NCBI RefSeq assembly: GCF_040215725.1
Contig: NZ_CP157971.1
Coordinates: 1 to 64,000 of the forward strand
Origin: Rhizobium sp. ZPR4
Lineage (GTDB): Bacteria > Pseudomonadota > Alphaproteobacteria > Rhizobiales > Rhizobiaceae
DNA length: 64,000 nt
Direction: 5' to 3'
Shown here in pieces: positions 1-10,770 of the stretch. The stretch's first letter is position 1; each line of letters begins with the position of its first letter. The notes under the pieces were generated by a model. That model had not been told where the DNA came from and searched no databases. It saw only the letters and a list, made by a program, of their open reading frames with translations. Both the position numbers and the translations under genes were made by a program.

Positions 1-853
1 GCTCACGCAAATGATCAGCCAGACCGCGATTATAGCAAACCAACAGCGTGTGTAGCCCTTGTTCGGCTGCGCGAACAGCCTTTTCCCGTGCTATCAGCGT
101 CTTTCCGGTTCCTGCGCCTCCCGCGACCATGACGCGCCTCTGGCGCGACAACATATCCAGGATGACAGCTTGACGTGCGGTAAGATTGATCCGCTCCCGC
201 TCTTCTTCTTCGATGCGCGCAGAAAGGAGCGGACGTGTTTCGACCACACGGGCAAAAATCTTGCGCGCTGCGTCGACACCTCGCTGCCCAATCGGATTCG
301 TTTTTAGACCTCCGTCCTGCGATGTCCAATATCGAAAAACGTGGTCTAGCCAGGATCGAACAGCGAGCAAATTGTTACGATCTCCGATGATCTCGCCAGG
401 GGCGTCTGGCCCCTTCAGCCGATGACCGTCGCCGATGTCAGGGAAGAATACAGCATGCCCAATGGCAAAGCGGCCTACAGCCAGTCGTTGCCATAAAGGT
501 GCTTCTTTGAGTTTCTCGATGATTCCATACTTGCCACGTCGCGCCTGATCGAAGGGGTTGTGTATGGGATGCACATGGTCATTTCGGTCGGTGGAAGTCC
601 ATTTCTTCTCGGCATAATCGAGGCTGATCCGTCCTCCCTTCACCTCAATTACGAGCAACCCATGCTGGGGATGGCAAATAAGAAAATCGGTCTCCCCATC
701 GCGCGGCCCATCGCCCTTTGGCTTCGAAATCCAGGCAATCGAATGCATGACGAGATAATCGTCACCGAGTTGTGCCGCGAATGCCTCGAGGAGACGAATT
801 TCTGCGGATGAGTTCGATTCTGCGCTGCCCAGCGGAGGGATACAAATGGCCAT
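1..853 (-). CDS. NERD-domain P-loop protein (helicase/ATPase-like), C-terminus off the window edge
   Basis: The reading frame starts at an ATG at 853 and stays open to base 1, so only about 284 N-terminal residues are visible. Residues about 40-150 resemble a NERD (nuclease-related) domain, with the signature ETDFLICHP followed by LLVIEVKGG. A Walker A motif, GGAGTGKT, sits near residue 240 and is followed by LLVCYNRGLADHL, as in superfamily 1 helicase-like NERD proteins. The start codon lies two bases after the stop of the large sacsin-like gene, so the two are almost certainly co-translated. Role inferred: nuclease/translocase partner of the upstream ATPase in a defence module. The missing C-terminus prevents confirming helicase motifs. 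Confidence 0.8.
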   Translation of the reverse strand, partial: MAICIPPLGSAESNSSAEIRLLEAFAAQLGDDYLVMHSIAWISKPKGDGPRDGETDFLICHPQHGLLVIEVKGGRISLDYAEKKWTSTDRNDHVHPIHNPFDQARRGKYGIIEKLKEAPLWQRLAVGRFAIGHAVFFPDIGDGHRLKGPDAPGEIIGDRNNLLAVRSWLDHVFRYWTSQDGGLKTNPIGQRGVDAARKIFARVVETRPLLSARIEEEERERINLTARQAVILDMLSRQRRVMVAGGAGTGKTLIAREKAVRAAEQGLHTLLVCYNRGLADHLRE

Positions 854-855
854 TG

Positions 856-3800
856 TTATTCTAGGAACTCGACGTCTGCGTTGAGGGGAATGAGCTTACT
901 TCCAACTCCCAAGAAATCGACCAAGAGAGAAATCGCTATGCCACGGCGGTTGATTTCGGCGATCAAACCTTCGCCCCATCTGGAATGCCGGACCCTCGCG
1001 CCGATACGCAAGTTAGGCTCCAGGGAGGTCGACGTTTCCTCGGTGACGTCTTTCCAGCCGTGATCAAACCAGTATTCACTGACCTTTCCAAAAGGATTTG
1101 CGATCGCGCAGACCCGGCGACTTTGGGGATCCCGGGCGTTCTCGACGACATAGATCCAGTACTCGTTGTGGTATCGCTGAGCGGTTGCGAACTGGACAGC
1201 AGAAAGCTTTATGCCGCGCTCAGTCCAGTTTCCCTCAAGCCCTTTCACTTCGATCAAACGCCGAGCTTTGTGATTGTCCCCGGTCGAGACAATGTCAAAA
1301 CCGGGATTGTTATGCGGTTGGACGACAGCTGTGCGTCCGGACCGCAATTCGTAATCCACCGCCGCGCTGATTGCAGCCATGTCGATCTGCCCCGAGATAT
1401 CGGCGTTTGATCCTACAGCCGATTGCTCCGTCTTTTCATTGGATGGACTTGCATTGACGTAGGAGAGGAGACGGGTTCGACGTTCGTGCCAAGCCGACCG
1501 TGTTTGGTTTGGCGATTGGTACCCTCCGCTCTGCCAGCCAGCAGGATTGGGAACCTGGCCCCCGCTTACCGGGCCGACTCCGCCTAAGGGTGAAGTTGCG
1601 GTACTTGCTTCGCCGAATCCCCGATCCTTCTCGCGGGACTTGAACGGAATGCTGTCACCCGGCGCGTCAGGTGGGCTGTTGGCGTTGCTCTCTGAGCCAG
1701 CATCGCGCGCATTGCCCGGAGTTTCACGCGGCGCGTCGACGTCATGCTGATCGACATCCTCGAACGGCTCTGTCAGATCCGGATCGACCTCATTTTCTTC
1801 GCTGCCATCTGTCTCTGACAACTTCTCCTCAGGCGCATCTGCGACACTCTCAGTCATAGGTTGGTCCGGCCGAGGGATCACTGGCGGGCGGTAGTTTGCA
1901 CTTCTTAAAGCGCGCTCCGCGTCTGCGGCCGTCGACATTGACGTCACAAAGGCGGCGGTCATGACGAGTGGTGGCGTATCGACGCCGTAGCTTAGTTGTT
2001 CGAGCGACGCGAAGATTGCGTTGAAGGCCGTCGTCCACTGAATCGCCTCCCCCAATTCTCCCTTCACATAGAGGATTGATCGATTGGCGTCGTAGAACGC
2101 TGGTGCGTCAGCAGACGCAGAGCGTACTGGAGGCTCGAACTGAGCAATCTCGACCTGAACCTGGAGAGCGTCTGTCGTGCGAACTTCGATTGCTTGTAAA
2201 ATATTACGAAGCTGAACGGCAAAGTCATTGTTCGGAGAAAGCCAGAGAATAAGTTCGGCGCGGTCTCTCAAAAGGGAGGTAGCCTCGTGATCGACGGCAC
2301 TATCCGGCTCCGCAGTAAGCCTCAGATGGGCAATTTCGGAGAGCCGGTCGACTTTCAACGTCTTGAACAGGAAAGCGGCGGTTGACCTTGGCACCTGCGG
2401 CGGCGGAACAAGACGCTCGTCGAGTGCGCCCGAGAAAGGCTCAGCAAGCGTGTCAGAATCGAGCCAGGCCGCCTCATCCGGCCAAATGACAGTCGCCTGT
2501 TCGCTCAGCAAGCATGGCTTGTCACGCAGGTCCACAATAGCCGCCATGGCACCCTCATCACCTTCGACAAGGGCGTTGGCAAGCCATGCAAGACAACGTT
2601 CATGGATATCAATTTCGATTTCGGAGATCGTGGCTTGCCCAGCCACCTCTTGTAGAAGGGCGGCATAATTTTTCGCCGAGGGTGTGTCTTGAACGCCTAG
2701 CCGCCGATACAACGGTTCACGCTGCAACATGCGCGAACTGGCAGAATGCCAGTAGCCCCTAAATGCGGTCGGCGTCCAGAAAACGTGGTCAGCTCTTAGG
2801 TATCGCTTCAAATCGGCATCATAAATGAAAGGCTTCTCGGCAAGACGATCAATAGGGGCTACATCGGACCGTTCTGTCCTCTCGCTCAACACCGCGTAGA
2901 CCGTATCAGACGCTGGAAGGTCCCGCGCCATGCAGTATTCCAGATGGGCGACGATCGTTTCTGTCGGTGGTTCTTCCGGCATTCCAAGAAAGTCTAGAAA
3001 GTCAGCAAGCGCCCGACCGGCCTGGGCGGTTCGCAAGATCGGGAGATCGATGATCTTGACCTGGGAGTAAAAGGCAGCCGATCGAAACGTCCTATAGAGT
3101 TGGTCCGGCGGGTACCGAAAGCCTTGGATACGAGTACCATTCTGTGACGCGGGAAGCCACGCAAGCGTCTTCAACTCCAAAAGAGAGTCAAGTTCGCTCT
3201 GTTTCAGTCGTGGGAATCGCTGGAGGACGTGGCGCACGATAGGTTGCGTCTCCAGGGCTATCGTATCGATAGAATTACTTTCAGCCGTTGCGATCGCCTT
3301 GATCCGATCGACGACATGCTCAATCGACAATTCGGTTTGCATGCCAAGGCGGATTTCAAGAAGATCGCGGAATCGCCACGCAAAGCGGCCAGTCGGCATC
3401 CAGTCTTCGTCGACGAAGTAACCCTTGTTTGGGCCAAGGAGCGTTCCCAAGGTCTCATTCCAAAAGTAACAGTCGCTCGGCTTAGCAAATGCACCATCCC
3501 GCGTGCGAACAAAAGGCACGCGTGCCAAGTATTCCAGTCCGCCGTCAGCGTCCAGTTCGCTCCTATGTTCGAGGATTTGCTGCACAAGTGCGACGTATTG
3601 CTCGCGCGCAAGGCTTCCTTTCAATATATCTGAGAGGTGGTCTCTGATGTATTCATTGAATGTCAAGACATTGACATCCAAGACCTCGCTCGTGAACCGA
3701 CGCATTTTCTCGTCCATCGGGGCCGTATCGATTAGCTCGAAGTGCCCTATGGGATCGGTGAATCCTCCTGGCAATTGTCCGCGCGATGGCGAAACGAAAC

Positions 3801-5679
3801 CGTCCACCGTTCTCAATATCGGAACGTTGGCCAACAAGGCGCCGACATTTGCAGCACCGTCCCCCAACCTAAATTCGGTCAAAGTGGAATAGAAGTTCGT
3901 GACTTGGTGTTGGGCGATGCCTATGACGTCCTTTGCGTTTTCATCGTCTGAAATCCTTTCCGAGATGTCACGGGCGAAATGCTGTAGCTCGTAAAAATCC
4001 AGGACTTCACTAATCGCTGTAAAAGCGAGCACTTCCTCATGGGCGAATGGGCAATCTGGGACGTAGCGCCTGATTTGGGAGGCCGCCACGCCGGGCTCCG
4101 GTCGCCGGAGGGCTTGTATTTCTGCGGGGCTGCCATCAATGCTCAAAACGAAAGGGATAACACTAACCCGAGCCACAAGCTGCTTGAAATCTGGCCGGCT
4201 TTTCGAGTGAAGAAGCAGATTATCAACAGCAGCCCAAACGTTCTGAAGTTGTGGCGTGTCTGCGCCAAAACCTTTCGATGACTGGTAAGCTTCCAGCGCG
4301 GCGATGACTGTCGGCAAGGTTAAGGGTCTCGCCCCGAGGACCGAAAGGACGGTCCAGTGGGGACGTAGATCCTCGTGTAAGAGACGCGCTCCAATATTTG
4401 CAAGCGCACTTTGCGCTGCTGCAGACAGGTCGGGCAAAAAACACTCGGCCGGCAAGCACCATCGTGAATCAACAGTCTGCACCGAAGCGGATGTTTTTGC
4501 GGACACCTGCAGTTCATTCCAAAAAGACCCGAATGAACCCGTATCCTTCAACCCATATGCGGCACTCACCAGCCCCCAGAGTCGCTTGGCACCCACAAGG
4601 TCCCGGAGCGCGTCAAAGTCGTCAGCAATCGCCTTTGCAGCAGTGTCCAGCAGAAGCTCGTTCCAATAACGCTCGTGACCTTCGCCGGTCAAAACGATTG
4701 TCCGTCTCGTAGGGTGCGGGAAGAAATCAGCGTTGATGTGCAGTGGCAGTCCGGATGACTGTTCGGTTGGGAGATAAGCGTAAAGAAGGCCGCTCACGGA
4801 TTCCTGGTCCAGTGGCATGGCGATTTTGACAATCGGAGATCGGCCAAGTCCGGAGAGGGTTGGAAAATCATCGAAAATGTCGCGCTCAATTGCGAGATCG
4901 CTGGCGTCACGCGACAGAAGCCTCCAGCGTTCGCGTTTCGCGCCGGGCTCGATATGCAGTGTCACGACGTCGGGCTGACGTTCAATGGATATGGATTGGA
5001 CTTGCTGCCCGTTTTGCCGCAGATCAACGCGCTGAAGGTGGCGCAGGAAAAAAAGGCCTCTTGTCAGCATCTCGCTGATGGCAGCGGTCACCAAACCAAC
5101 GACTCCAGCAGGCGTTGGAGAAGCGTTCAGCGCCTTGCGCGTTGCCGTAGATACCAATGCCCACGGTAACTCAAACTCCGTGTCGTCTGTCGTTGAGATC
5201 ACCCTGGTTGTGCCGGTCCCGTTCAACGGGTCGAGCTCCATCTCGATACCGGCAGACCGGACGATGGGCCTATCGGTTATCTGGTAGACGGACACGAAGC
5301 CGATCCCAAACCGGCCGATCTGCGACCCGAGATGGATTTTGCTGCGACTTCCCATGCGCGAGATAGCATGGAAATTGCAACATCTCTTGATGCCGTTCTC
5401 ATCGCCGTCGACTTCCCAAGGGCATCGAGGGGATGTCAGTCCGCAGGTCGAAAACGTCGCCGTATTCCGGACTACGAGGGCATTGTCCGTCACGTCAAAC
5501 AGCAGGGATGACGCGCCGGCATCGTCGGCGTTTTGCATGAGCTCAAGCGCCATGATGCCAAACCCCTGCAGCCCAGCCAGCGCTTGCTGAATATTGCCAA
5601 GGAGATCAGCTTCATATGCGAGTGTCACAGGCTCGAGCGACGGACCGACCTGATTCGAGCTATTCAATAATATGCTCAT
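856..5679 (-). CDS. sacsin/HSP90-like ATPase with C-terminal DUF3883 domain
   Basis: This protein of about 1607 residues begins with a GHKL ATPase fold of the sacsin type. The N-box is LELMQNADDAGAS (about residues 45-57) and a glycine-rich motif, GRFGIGFVSVYQ, lies near residue 125. The middle is long and without recognised domains. A low-complexity acidic and Gly/Pro/Ser-rich linker falls around residues 1300-1420. The last 130 residues contain a DUF3883-like nuclease-fold segment (RLIEVKGLEGNW, then AIANPFGKVSEYWF). I chose the ATG at 5679; an in-frame TTG at 5745 would add 22 residues. HSP90-like plus DUF3883 proteins are common in phage-defence loci. It forms a two-gene unit with the NERD protein. 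The biochemical role is unknown. Confidence 0.82.
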   Translation of the reverse strand: MSILLNSSNQVGPSLEPVTLAYEADLLGNIQQALAGLQGFGIMALELMQNADDAGASSLLFDVTDNALVVRNTATFSTCGLTSPRCPWEVDGDENGIKRCCNFHAISRMGSRSKIHLGSQIGRFGIGFVSVYQITDRPIVRSAGIEMELDPLNGTGTTRVISTTDDTEFELPWALVSTATRKALNASPTPAGVVGLVTAAISEMLTRGLFFLRHLQRVDLRQNGQQVQSISIERQPDVVTLHIEPGAKRERWRLLSRDASDLAIERDIFDDFPTLSGLGRSPIVKIAMPLDQESVSGLLYAYLPTEQSSGLPLHINADFFPHPTRRTIVLTGEGHERYWNELLLDTAAKAIADDFDALRDLVGAKRLWGLVSAAYGLKDTGSFGSFWNELQVSAKTSASVQTVDSRWCLPAECFLPDLSAAAQSALANIGARLLHEDLRPHWTVLSVLGARPLTLPTVIAALEAYQSSKGFGADTPQLQNVWAAVDNLLLHSKSRPDFKQLVARVSVIPFVLSIDGSPAEIQALRRPEPGVAASQIRRYVPDCPFAHEEVLAFTAISEVLDFYELQHFARDISERISDDENAKDVIGIAQHQVTNFYSTLTEFRLGDGAANVGALLANVPILRTVDGFVSPSRGQLPGGFTDPIGHFELIDTAPMDEKMRRFTSEVLDVNVLTFNEYIRDHLSDILKGSLAREQYVALVQQILEHRSELDADGGLEYLARVPFVRTRDGAFAKPSDCYFWNETLGTLLGPNKGYFVDEDWMPTGRFAWRFRDLLEIRLGMQTELSIEHVVDRIKAIATAESNSIDTIALETQPIVRHVLQRFPRLKQSELDSLLELKTLAWLPASQNGTRIQGFRYPPDQLYRTFRSAAFYSQVKIIDLPILRTAQAGRALADFLDFLGMPEEPPTETIVAHLEYCMARDLPASDTVYAVLSERTERSDVAPIDRLAEKPFIYDADLKRYLRADHVFWTPTAFRGYWHSASSRMLQREPLYRRLGVQDTPSAKNYAALLQEVAGQATISEIEIDIHERCLAWLANALVEGDEGAMAAIVDLRDKPCLLSEQATVIWPDEAAWLDSDTLAEPFSGALDERLVPPPQVPRSTAAFLFKTLKVDRLSEIAHLRLTAEPDSAVDHEATSLLRDRAELILWLSPNNDFAVQLRNILQAIEVRTTDALQVQVEIAQFEPPVRSASADAPAFYDANRSILYVKGELGEAIQWTTAFNAIFASLEQLSYGVDTPPLVMTAAFVTSMSTAADAERALRSANYRPPVIPRPDQPMTESVADAPEEKLSETDGSEENEVDPDLTEPFEDVDQHDVDAPRETPGNARDAGSESNANSPPDAPGDSIPFKSREKDRGFGEASTATSPLGGVGPVSGGQVPNPAGWQSGGYQSPNQTRSAWHERRTRLLSYVNASPSNEKTEQSAVGSNADISGQIDMAAISAAVDYELRSGRTAVVQPHNNPGFDIVSTGDNHKARRLIEVKGLEGNWTERGIKLSAVQFATAQRYHNEYWIYVVENARDPQSRRVCAIANPFGKVSEYWFDHGWKDVTEETSTSLEPNLRIGARVRHSRWGEGLIAEINRRGIAISLLVDFLGVGSKLIPLNADVEFLE

Positions 5680-5898
5680 CTGACAGTGAAATCCCCAATC
5701 CCGCCCGTTCGCCGATAGCTCCGTTAAGCGAAAATACGACTGCAACCAGAATTATATGTTTGTGAAGCAAAAAGGTAGCGAATTCAACCGCTCAATGTAG
5801 TAAGCGCCGCTTCGGCAGGTGATTGGTCGTTGGGATTCCACGACCGGTTCAAGATACCGAGACGATATGCGGTCTGGAGAGGGAGAATTCCTAGACTT

Positions 5899-7041
5899 CT
5901 AGAACGTGGTTTCCCGTGATCTCCAATCAGCGTGTTCTTGACGAAGCTTTGACTCAATACTTGCCAGCTGCCCTTGGTAATCGATGCCTCTTGCCGATTT
6001 CGCGGCGACCTCTGAGGCGTGCATTACCAACCGCCAAGCGGCATAGTCATGAAATGGGTTGAGCCCAATGACATTACCCAAAGCAAGGTCAGTCGGCTCC
6101 TTGGCTGCGAGCAAGGCGGCAAACTTGCCAATGGCCACGTTCATTTCCCATCCTGAGGCAAAAAGAACAAGCGCACACAAGGCGAGAAACGGAACCGGTG
6201 CACCCACGAAGCGATAATGATCCGGATCGGTTTTCCCGAACGTCAGTCCACTGTTTTTCGCAACGAACGCGCACAATGCCAGAGTGTCTTCATAATAGCG
6301 TTGCAGAGCTAGAACGTTGAAAACCTCTTGCCCGAAGTGTTTTGCTGCCAGGAGTTCGCTGCGCTTCCAGTCCGATTCATGGTGACGGACGTTCTGTGCA
6401 AATTCGATGAGCTCCAGGTTCTCTTCCGTGAACCGAAACTTCGCTGCGGCAGCCCAGTCAAAGGCCGGCATCTCGGCTTGCGCTGGATGGAAGGTCCAGC
6501 GGCGGTAGCTTGGATGGCGCCTGAGGGAATGTGCCCAAGCAAGCATTTCCGGCGAAACCTCGACCGTGAAACGGCTCGCGCTTTTTAGGTCGAAAAACCA
6601 TTGGCGCATTGCGCGAATGGTCGCCTGATCGAAAATACCTGATTCAATTCCTTTGCAGACCAGCACACGAACCGCTCGCGTTTCGGCGCTTTTCTCAGAG
6701 CCGAAATTCAGAAGGGTGTCCGGCTGGCCGACCGCTCGGTCGTCCTTGCCGGAAAACTCGCAAAATGGGTGGTGCGCATCGCCTCCCTGCTGGTCAACGA
6801 ATCGAAAATGCGCTTGGCGAAGCAGCGCTTGACCTCCGCGCACCTTGCTCGGTCGCACGACCTGTGCTCCCGATTTTCCGCAGGACGAGCAACGGATGTC
6901 GTTCCGGATCCATTCGGCCCATTGCGAGAGGTCTAAAGCTGTTCTGTCGCGGTCGGGAGCGGGATTCCCGTGCAGCAGCCAGCTCAGCTGCTCAACGTCC
7001 AGTTCCCGAGCGAAATATGTCGAAAAGGCCGTCGTCGGCAT
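5899..7041 (-). CDS. unknown protein with a putative N-terminal zinc-binding motif
   Basis: This 380-residue protein belongs to no family I recognise. Near residues 50-95 there is CSSCGKSG followed about 35 residues later by HHPFCEF. A CxxC...H..C arrangement like this could bind zinc. The rest looks alpha-helical and soluble, with several Trp/Arg-rich segments and no signal peptide. It lies 155-220 bases upstream of the sacsin-like gene on the same strand and is divergent from the Argonaute operon across a 257-base gap. It could be an accessory or regulator of either defence system, or independent cargo. Confidence 0.6.
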   Translation of the reverse strand: MPTTAFSTYFARELDVEQLSWLLHGNPAPDRDRTALDLSQWAEWIRNDIRCSSCGKSGAQVVRPSKVRGGQALLRQAHFRFVDQQGGDAHHPFCEFSGKDDRAVGQPDTLLNFGSEKSAETRAVRVLVCKGIESGIFDQATIRAMRQWFFDLKSASRFTVEVSPEMLAWAHSLRRHPSYRRWTFHPAQAEMPAFDWAAAAKFRFTEENLELIEFAQNVRHHESDWKRSELLAAKHFGQEVFNVLALQRYYEDTLALCAFVAKNSGLTFGKTDPDHYRFVGAPVPFLALCALVLFASGWEMNVAIGKFAALLAAKEPTDLALGNVIGLNPFHDYAAWRLVMHASEVAAKSARGIDYQGQLASIESKLRQEHADWRSRETTF

Positions 7042-7298
7042 TGTGGCTCCATGTCGATTTGGCGTGGCAATCCACGTTGAGCTTTATGAGCGAAGACCGA
7101 TTCTGAAATGGTGAGGCGCGCAAAGAGGATTTTTTTAAACTGAAGCCACTGATATCGTATCGCACAACAGCCCCCGTATTTGCATCGGATAATGTTCTAC
7201 ACGTTACTTAAGCAAAAAGCTGTTGGAAGTGCGCCTGAGTTGTAAAGCAACAGCTATAGGTGCTTGACCGAAAGGTCCATCATTCTCAAGTTTGATTA

Positions 7299-9233
7299 AT
7301 GAGCTACGATTTCACGAATCTGCACCATTCCGATTTCGAAGAGTTGGCGCGAGCACTGGCCGGCCGGGCGCTGGGCGTACGTTTCGAAGCGTTTCCCGCT
7401 GGCCCAGATGACGGCATTGATGGACGGCACACGACGGCGGAAGGTGACATTGTCCTTCAGGCGAAGCACTATGGACGCTCGACGTTTTCTGCTCTGAAAT
7501 CCACGATGAAGCGCGAGCGGGCCTCAATCGATTTACTGAAACCGCATCGATATGTGCTCGTCACCTCGACACCGCTTACTCCAGCCAATAAGCGAGCCCT
7601 TCAGGAGATAATCGGTCCGTCTCTTCAATCGGCAGGGGACATAATTGGACCCGACGATCTGAACGCGCTCTTGCGGGCCAACCCGGATATTGAAACCGCC
7701 CACACAAAACTCTGGATGGGCTCGACGGCGGTTATCGAGAGCGTGCTTGCTTCCGTCATTCAGAAATCCGGATTTCGACCGGAGCAGCCACCTGCTTCGC
7801 TATCGGCCCTGTTGCCAAAACCACGGCAGGACGGTGAGGCCGCACCCGCCGGGGAGAGCCAACGAGACGTCATATTCATTATTAAGTCGTCACCTCGCGA
7901 CGACGAGTTCACTCTGTGGCTCGCGCCGAGGCTTCAGTCGGAGGGGTATAGCGTATTCGCTGACATCCTTACTCTACAGCCTGGTGATCGATGGCGCCGT
8001 CAGATTAACATCGCCCTTCAGCATCGGGCGGTGAAGGTCCTGGTCTGCTGTCGCAACGAAACCCTTGAGGACGACAATGTTCAAGAGGATATTGCAATTG
8101 CTGCCGAGGTCGCCGCGCATGTCGGTGACGGACGCTTTTTAATCCCTGTTCGTCTGGAACCCTACCGCAAGGTTAAAGGCATTGGCGACGCGGTGGCGGT
8201 CGACTTCGTCCGTGGCTGGGGCGAGGGATACCTATCCTTGATTGATGCGCTGAAACGCCAGAATGTTCCAAGGGACCCTGATCGGGTGAAGGTTGATCCG
8301 AACTGGGAGGTGTTTCGTCGCCGCGGAGCTGTTCCCCTGGTCGGAGAGCCGGAGAGGCTGACGTCCAACTGGCTTCGGGTTGCGGAAATCCCGGACGCGC
8401 TTCTTTACTATGAACCTTCGGGCGCGATCGATCGAGCTCGCCTGCAGCGCGCGCTCGACCAATTCAGTTTCCCTGCTGCCTTGATGGGCCAGGGATTTGT
8501 CACCTTCGCGCGCCCTGACGAGATCGAAGAGTCCTTTTCTTCTACCGGCCGGTTCAATGTGAAAGAGGAAATCGACCCGACGACCTTCATCGAATTCGGC
8601 CATCCAAAAATGAAGGTCGACGAGCAGGTCGCGTCGAATTTGATCCACACGATGTTCAAGAAGGCCTGGATCGCGCACTGCCAAAAGCTTGGTTTCATCG
8701 AATATCAATATTCCAACGCCGCAGGGTTTCACGCCTCCCCCGACCAAGTTCAGATTGGGCAACGCATACCATGGGGTCAGCAGGGCGACCGGCGCTCTTC
8801 TATGTTGCGCAATGTTGCTAAGGGCCACGTCTGGCAGTTCGGGGTCACAGCCACGCCAGCGTTTTGGCCGTTTTTTCACTTCAAGCTGAAATCCCGTGTC
8901 TTGTTTGCCAAAGACAACAAGACACCGGCCGGAGTGGCGATCGACGAGCCAAAAAAGCAGCATCGGCTGCGCAGGACGATCTGCAAGGGGTGGCGCAACA
9001 AGCAATGGTACGGTCGGATGCTCGCGTTCCTCGAGCTTCTGTCCGGTGATTCCGCGTTCATTCGCCTGCCCTTATCACCGTCCGCATCGATCCTCCTGGA
9101 GGCGGGCCCACTATTGTTCACCAGCCCGGTGAGCACGGCCTTGCCTGATATTCTCGATCCGGATTCGGAAGAGACAGACCTTTCAACCCTTGGCCGACCG
9201 GAGTCGGAGGATGCCGACGATGAAGCTGCCTGA
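7299..9233 (+). CDS. Mrr-TIR-APAZ fusion, effector partner of the short Argonaute
   Basis: This 644-residue protein has three parts. Residues 1-165 look like an Mrr-type restriction nuclease, with [10 protein letters not shown], then GPDDGIDG and LQAKHY (a D...QxK active-site pattern). Residues about 188-320 look like a TIR domain, beginning [13 protein letters not shown] and containing [12 protein letters not shown] and VKVLVCC. Residues about 340-610 would be the APAZ region that binds a short Argonaute. APAZ is inferred mainly from architecture and from the neighbouring MID-PIWI gene. In known SPARTA systems the TIR-APAZ subunit destroys NAD when the Argonaute is loaded with guide and target. 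The added Mrr nuclease domain suggests a second activity. Its stop lies 14 bases inside the Argonaute gene. No strong Shine-Dalgarno is visible before the ATG. Confidence 0.8.
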   Translation: MSYDFTNLHHSDFEELARALAGRALGVRFEAFPAGPDDGIDGRHTTAEGDIVLQAKHYGRSTFSALKSTMKRERASIDLLKPHRYVLVTSTPLTPANKRALQEIIGPSLQSAGDIIGPDDLNALLRANPDIETAHTKLWMGSTAVIESVLASVIQKSGFRPEQPPASLSALLPKPRQDGEAAPAGESQRDVIFIIKSSPRDDEFTLWLAPRLQSEGYSVFADILTLQPGDRWRRQINIALQHRAVKVLVCCRNETLEDDNVQEDIAIAAEVAAHVGDGRFLIPVRLEPYRKVKGIGDAVAVDFVRGWGEGYLSLIDALKRQNVPRDPDRVKVDPNWEVFRRRGAVPLVGEPERLTSNWLRVAEIPDALLYYEPSGAIDRARLQRALDQFSFPAALMGQGFVTFARPDEIEESFSSTGRFNVKEEIDPTTFIEFGHPKMKVDEQVASNLIHTMFKKAWIAHCQKLGFIEYQYSNAAGFHASPDQVQIGQRIPWGQQGDRRSSMLRNVAKGHVWQFGVTATPAFWPFFHFKLKSRVLFAKDNKTPAGVAIDEPKKQHRLRRTICKGWRNKQWYGRMLAFLELLSGDSAFIRLPLSPSASILLEAGPLLFTSPVSTALPDILDPDSEETDLSTLGRPESEDADDEAA

Positions 9234-10770
9234 AAAATCACTGGTCGTCGAACATTTTGAAGAGCCCAAACTTGAATTCGCGGGAGGACAGACCAGCCCG
9301 CATCCCAAGGACGGCTTGTTTCTCTACGGCCCACATATGAAGGCGCGGAAGGCGCGTGAGATCAATGTCGGCGTGGTAGGAACGCCGGCTGGCCTCTCGC
9401 ATTTCAGAGACTGGAGTTTCAGGCTGCATCGACAAGTAACCGTGCCGCCTCCCGGGAAGGGCGAGAAAGCCGACCGTTTGCACCTGACCAACTTTCCGGG
9501 AGTGGAGGAGACGTTCGGAATTTCATTTGATCCCGATGGATGCAGCGCGCTCTCGATTGACCATTCCGAGATCGAGCGCGCCACACGGCTGCAGAATTTG
9601 AATGAGGCCGTAGACAAAGTGGCGCGGCTGTACATCGACCGGGTAAAGAAGCACCTTAAGAACGACGAGCGATCAGTCGATCTCTGGGTCCTGATTCTGC
9701 CAGAAATCATCTACGACCGCTGTCGTCCCGGCTCCAAACGATCCGGGCTGATTCTTGAGAAGGGCGACTTCAGCAAGAAGCAGAAATCGAAAGCAACCTT
9801 GCCTTTGCTTGCTCCAGTGGTCGATCTGCAGGGCGAGGAGATTTTCGATGACGTCCCCGATTTCCACCGCCGAATAAAGGCAGAATTTCTGAAGATAGCG
9901 CCAACGCAATTGCTACGGGAAACCACGCTTGCGCCGGAGAAATTCTTAAATACGGCGGGCTACCCAGTTCGCAAAACCCAAGATGCAGCAACAGTAGCCT
10001 GGAACATTGCAACGGGCCTTTACTACAAAACGCAGCCGAAGCCGCCGTGGCGCCTCGCCAATATCCGGCCCGGCGTCTGTTACATCGGGATGGTCTATAA
10101 GAACCTGCCAAGTGATCCGGACGGGCATGCGTGTTGCGCCGCTCAGATGTTCTTAAGCGAAGGCGATGGTGTGGTTTTTCGTGGGGCAAACGGGCCCTGG
10201 AAGACGGGAGACTATGAATATCATTTGAAAAGCGACGCTGCCAAAAACCTATTGAAGCTCGTTCTGAGCTCCTACACCGAAGCGCACAAGTCTCCGCCGC
10301 GGGAATTATTCATCCACGGCCAGACCTATTTCAATGACGAAGAGTGGGGCTCTTTCGTCGAGGCGACACCAGCTGAGACGAACATCGTAGGCGTTCGCAT
10401 CCGAACAACCGGCGGAGAGACTAAGCTGTTCCGCGACGGCGACTACCCGGTCATCCGCGGCACGGCGCTGCTGCTTGACGAAAAGACTGCTTATCTATGG
10501 ACGACGGGCTACGTGCCGGAGCTCAATACCTACATTGGTCCTGAAACACCGAACCCGTTACACATCACCATCATGCGGTCGAAAAACAAGAACCCCGAAA
10601 TACGTGCGGTGCTCTCAGATATCATGGGGCTGACCAAGATCAACTACAACTCATGCAACTTCAACGACGGGCTTCCGGTGACGGTCAGGTTCGCACGAAT
10701 GGTGGGCGACGTGCTGACCATGGGCTCAGCCAAAGGCGAAGAGAAGCAACCCTTTAAGTTCTATGTCTGA
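9220..10770 (+). CDS. short prokaryotic Argonaute (MID-PIWI only)
   Basis: About 516 residues without room for N or PAZ domains, as in short pAgos. Supporting segments are [20 protein letters not shown] in the MID region, then [37 protein letters not shown] and [10 protein letters not shown] in the PIWI region. Catalytic DEDX residues are not evident, as expected of catalytically dead short pAgos. I chose the ATG at 9220 because GGAGG lies nine bases upstream; 9211 (ATG) and 9190 (TTG) are in-frame alternatives. The gene overlaps the end of the Mrr-TIR-APAZ gene and the start of the DUF2971 gene, so all three are translationally coupled. Role: guide-dependent sensor that would trigger the partner effector. 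Confidence 0.85.
   Translation: MKLPEKSLVVEHFEEPKLEFAGGQTSPHPKDGLFLYGPHMKARKAREINVGVVGTPAGLSHFRDWSFRLHRQVTVPPPGKGEKADRLHLTNFPGVEETFGISFDPDGCSALSIDHSEIERATRLQNLNEAVDKVARLYIDRVKKHLKNDERSVDLWVLILPEIIYDRCRPGSKRSGLILEKGDFSKKQKSKATLPLLAPVVDLQGEEIFDDVPDFHRRIKAEFLKIAPTQLLRETTLAPEKFLNTAGYPVRKTQDAATVAWNIATGLYYKTQPKPPWRLANIRPGVCYIGMVYKNLPSDPDGHACCAAQMFLSEGDGVVFRGANGPWKTGDYEYHLKSDAAKNLLKLVLSSYTEAHKSPPRELFIHGQTYFNDEEWGSFVEATPAETNIVGVRIRTTGGETKLFRDGDYPVIRGTALLLDEKTAYLWTTGYVPELNTYIGPETPNPLHITIMRSKNKNPEIRAVLSDIMGLTKINYNSCNFNDGLPVTVRFARMVGDVLTMGSAKGEEKQPFKFYV

Noticed and set aside
7042..7298. Divergent intergenic region searched for promoters and attachment sites
   Set aside because: No convincing -35/-10 pair, tRNA end or direct repeat could be supported.
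8232..9005. 257-codon minus-strand frame opposite the Mrr-TIR-APAZ gene
   Set aside because: No motif or start signal; the plus-strand protein explains the region.
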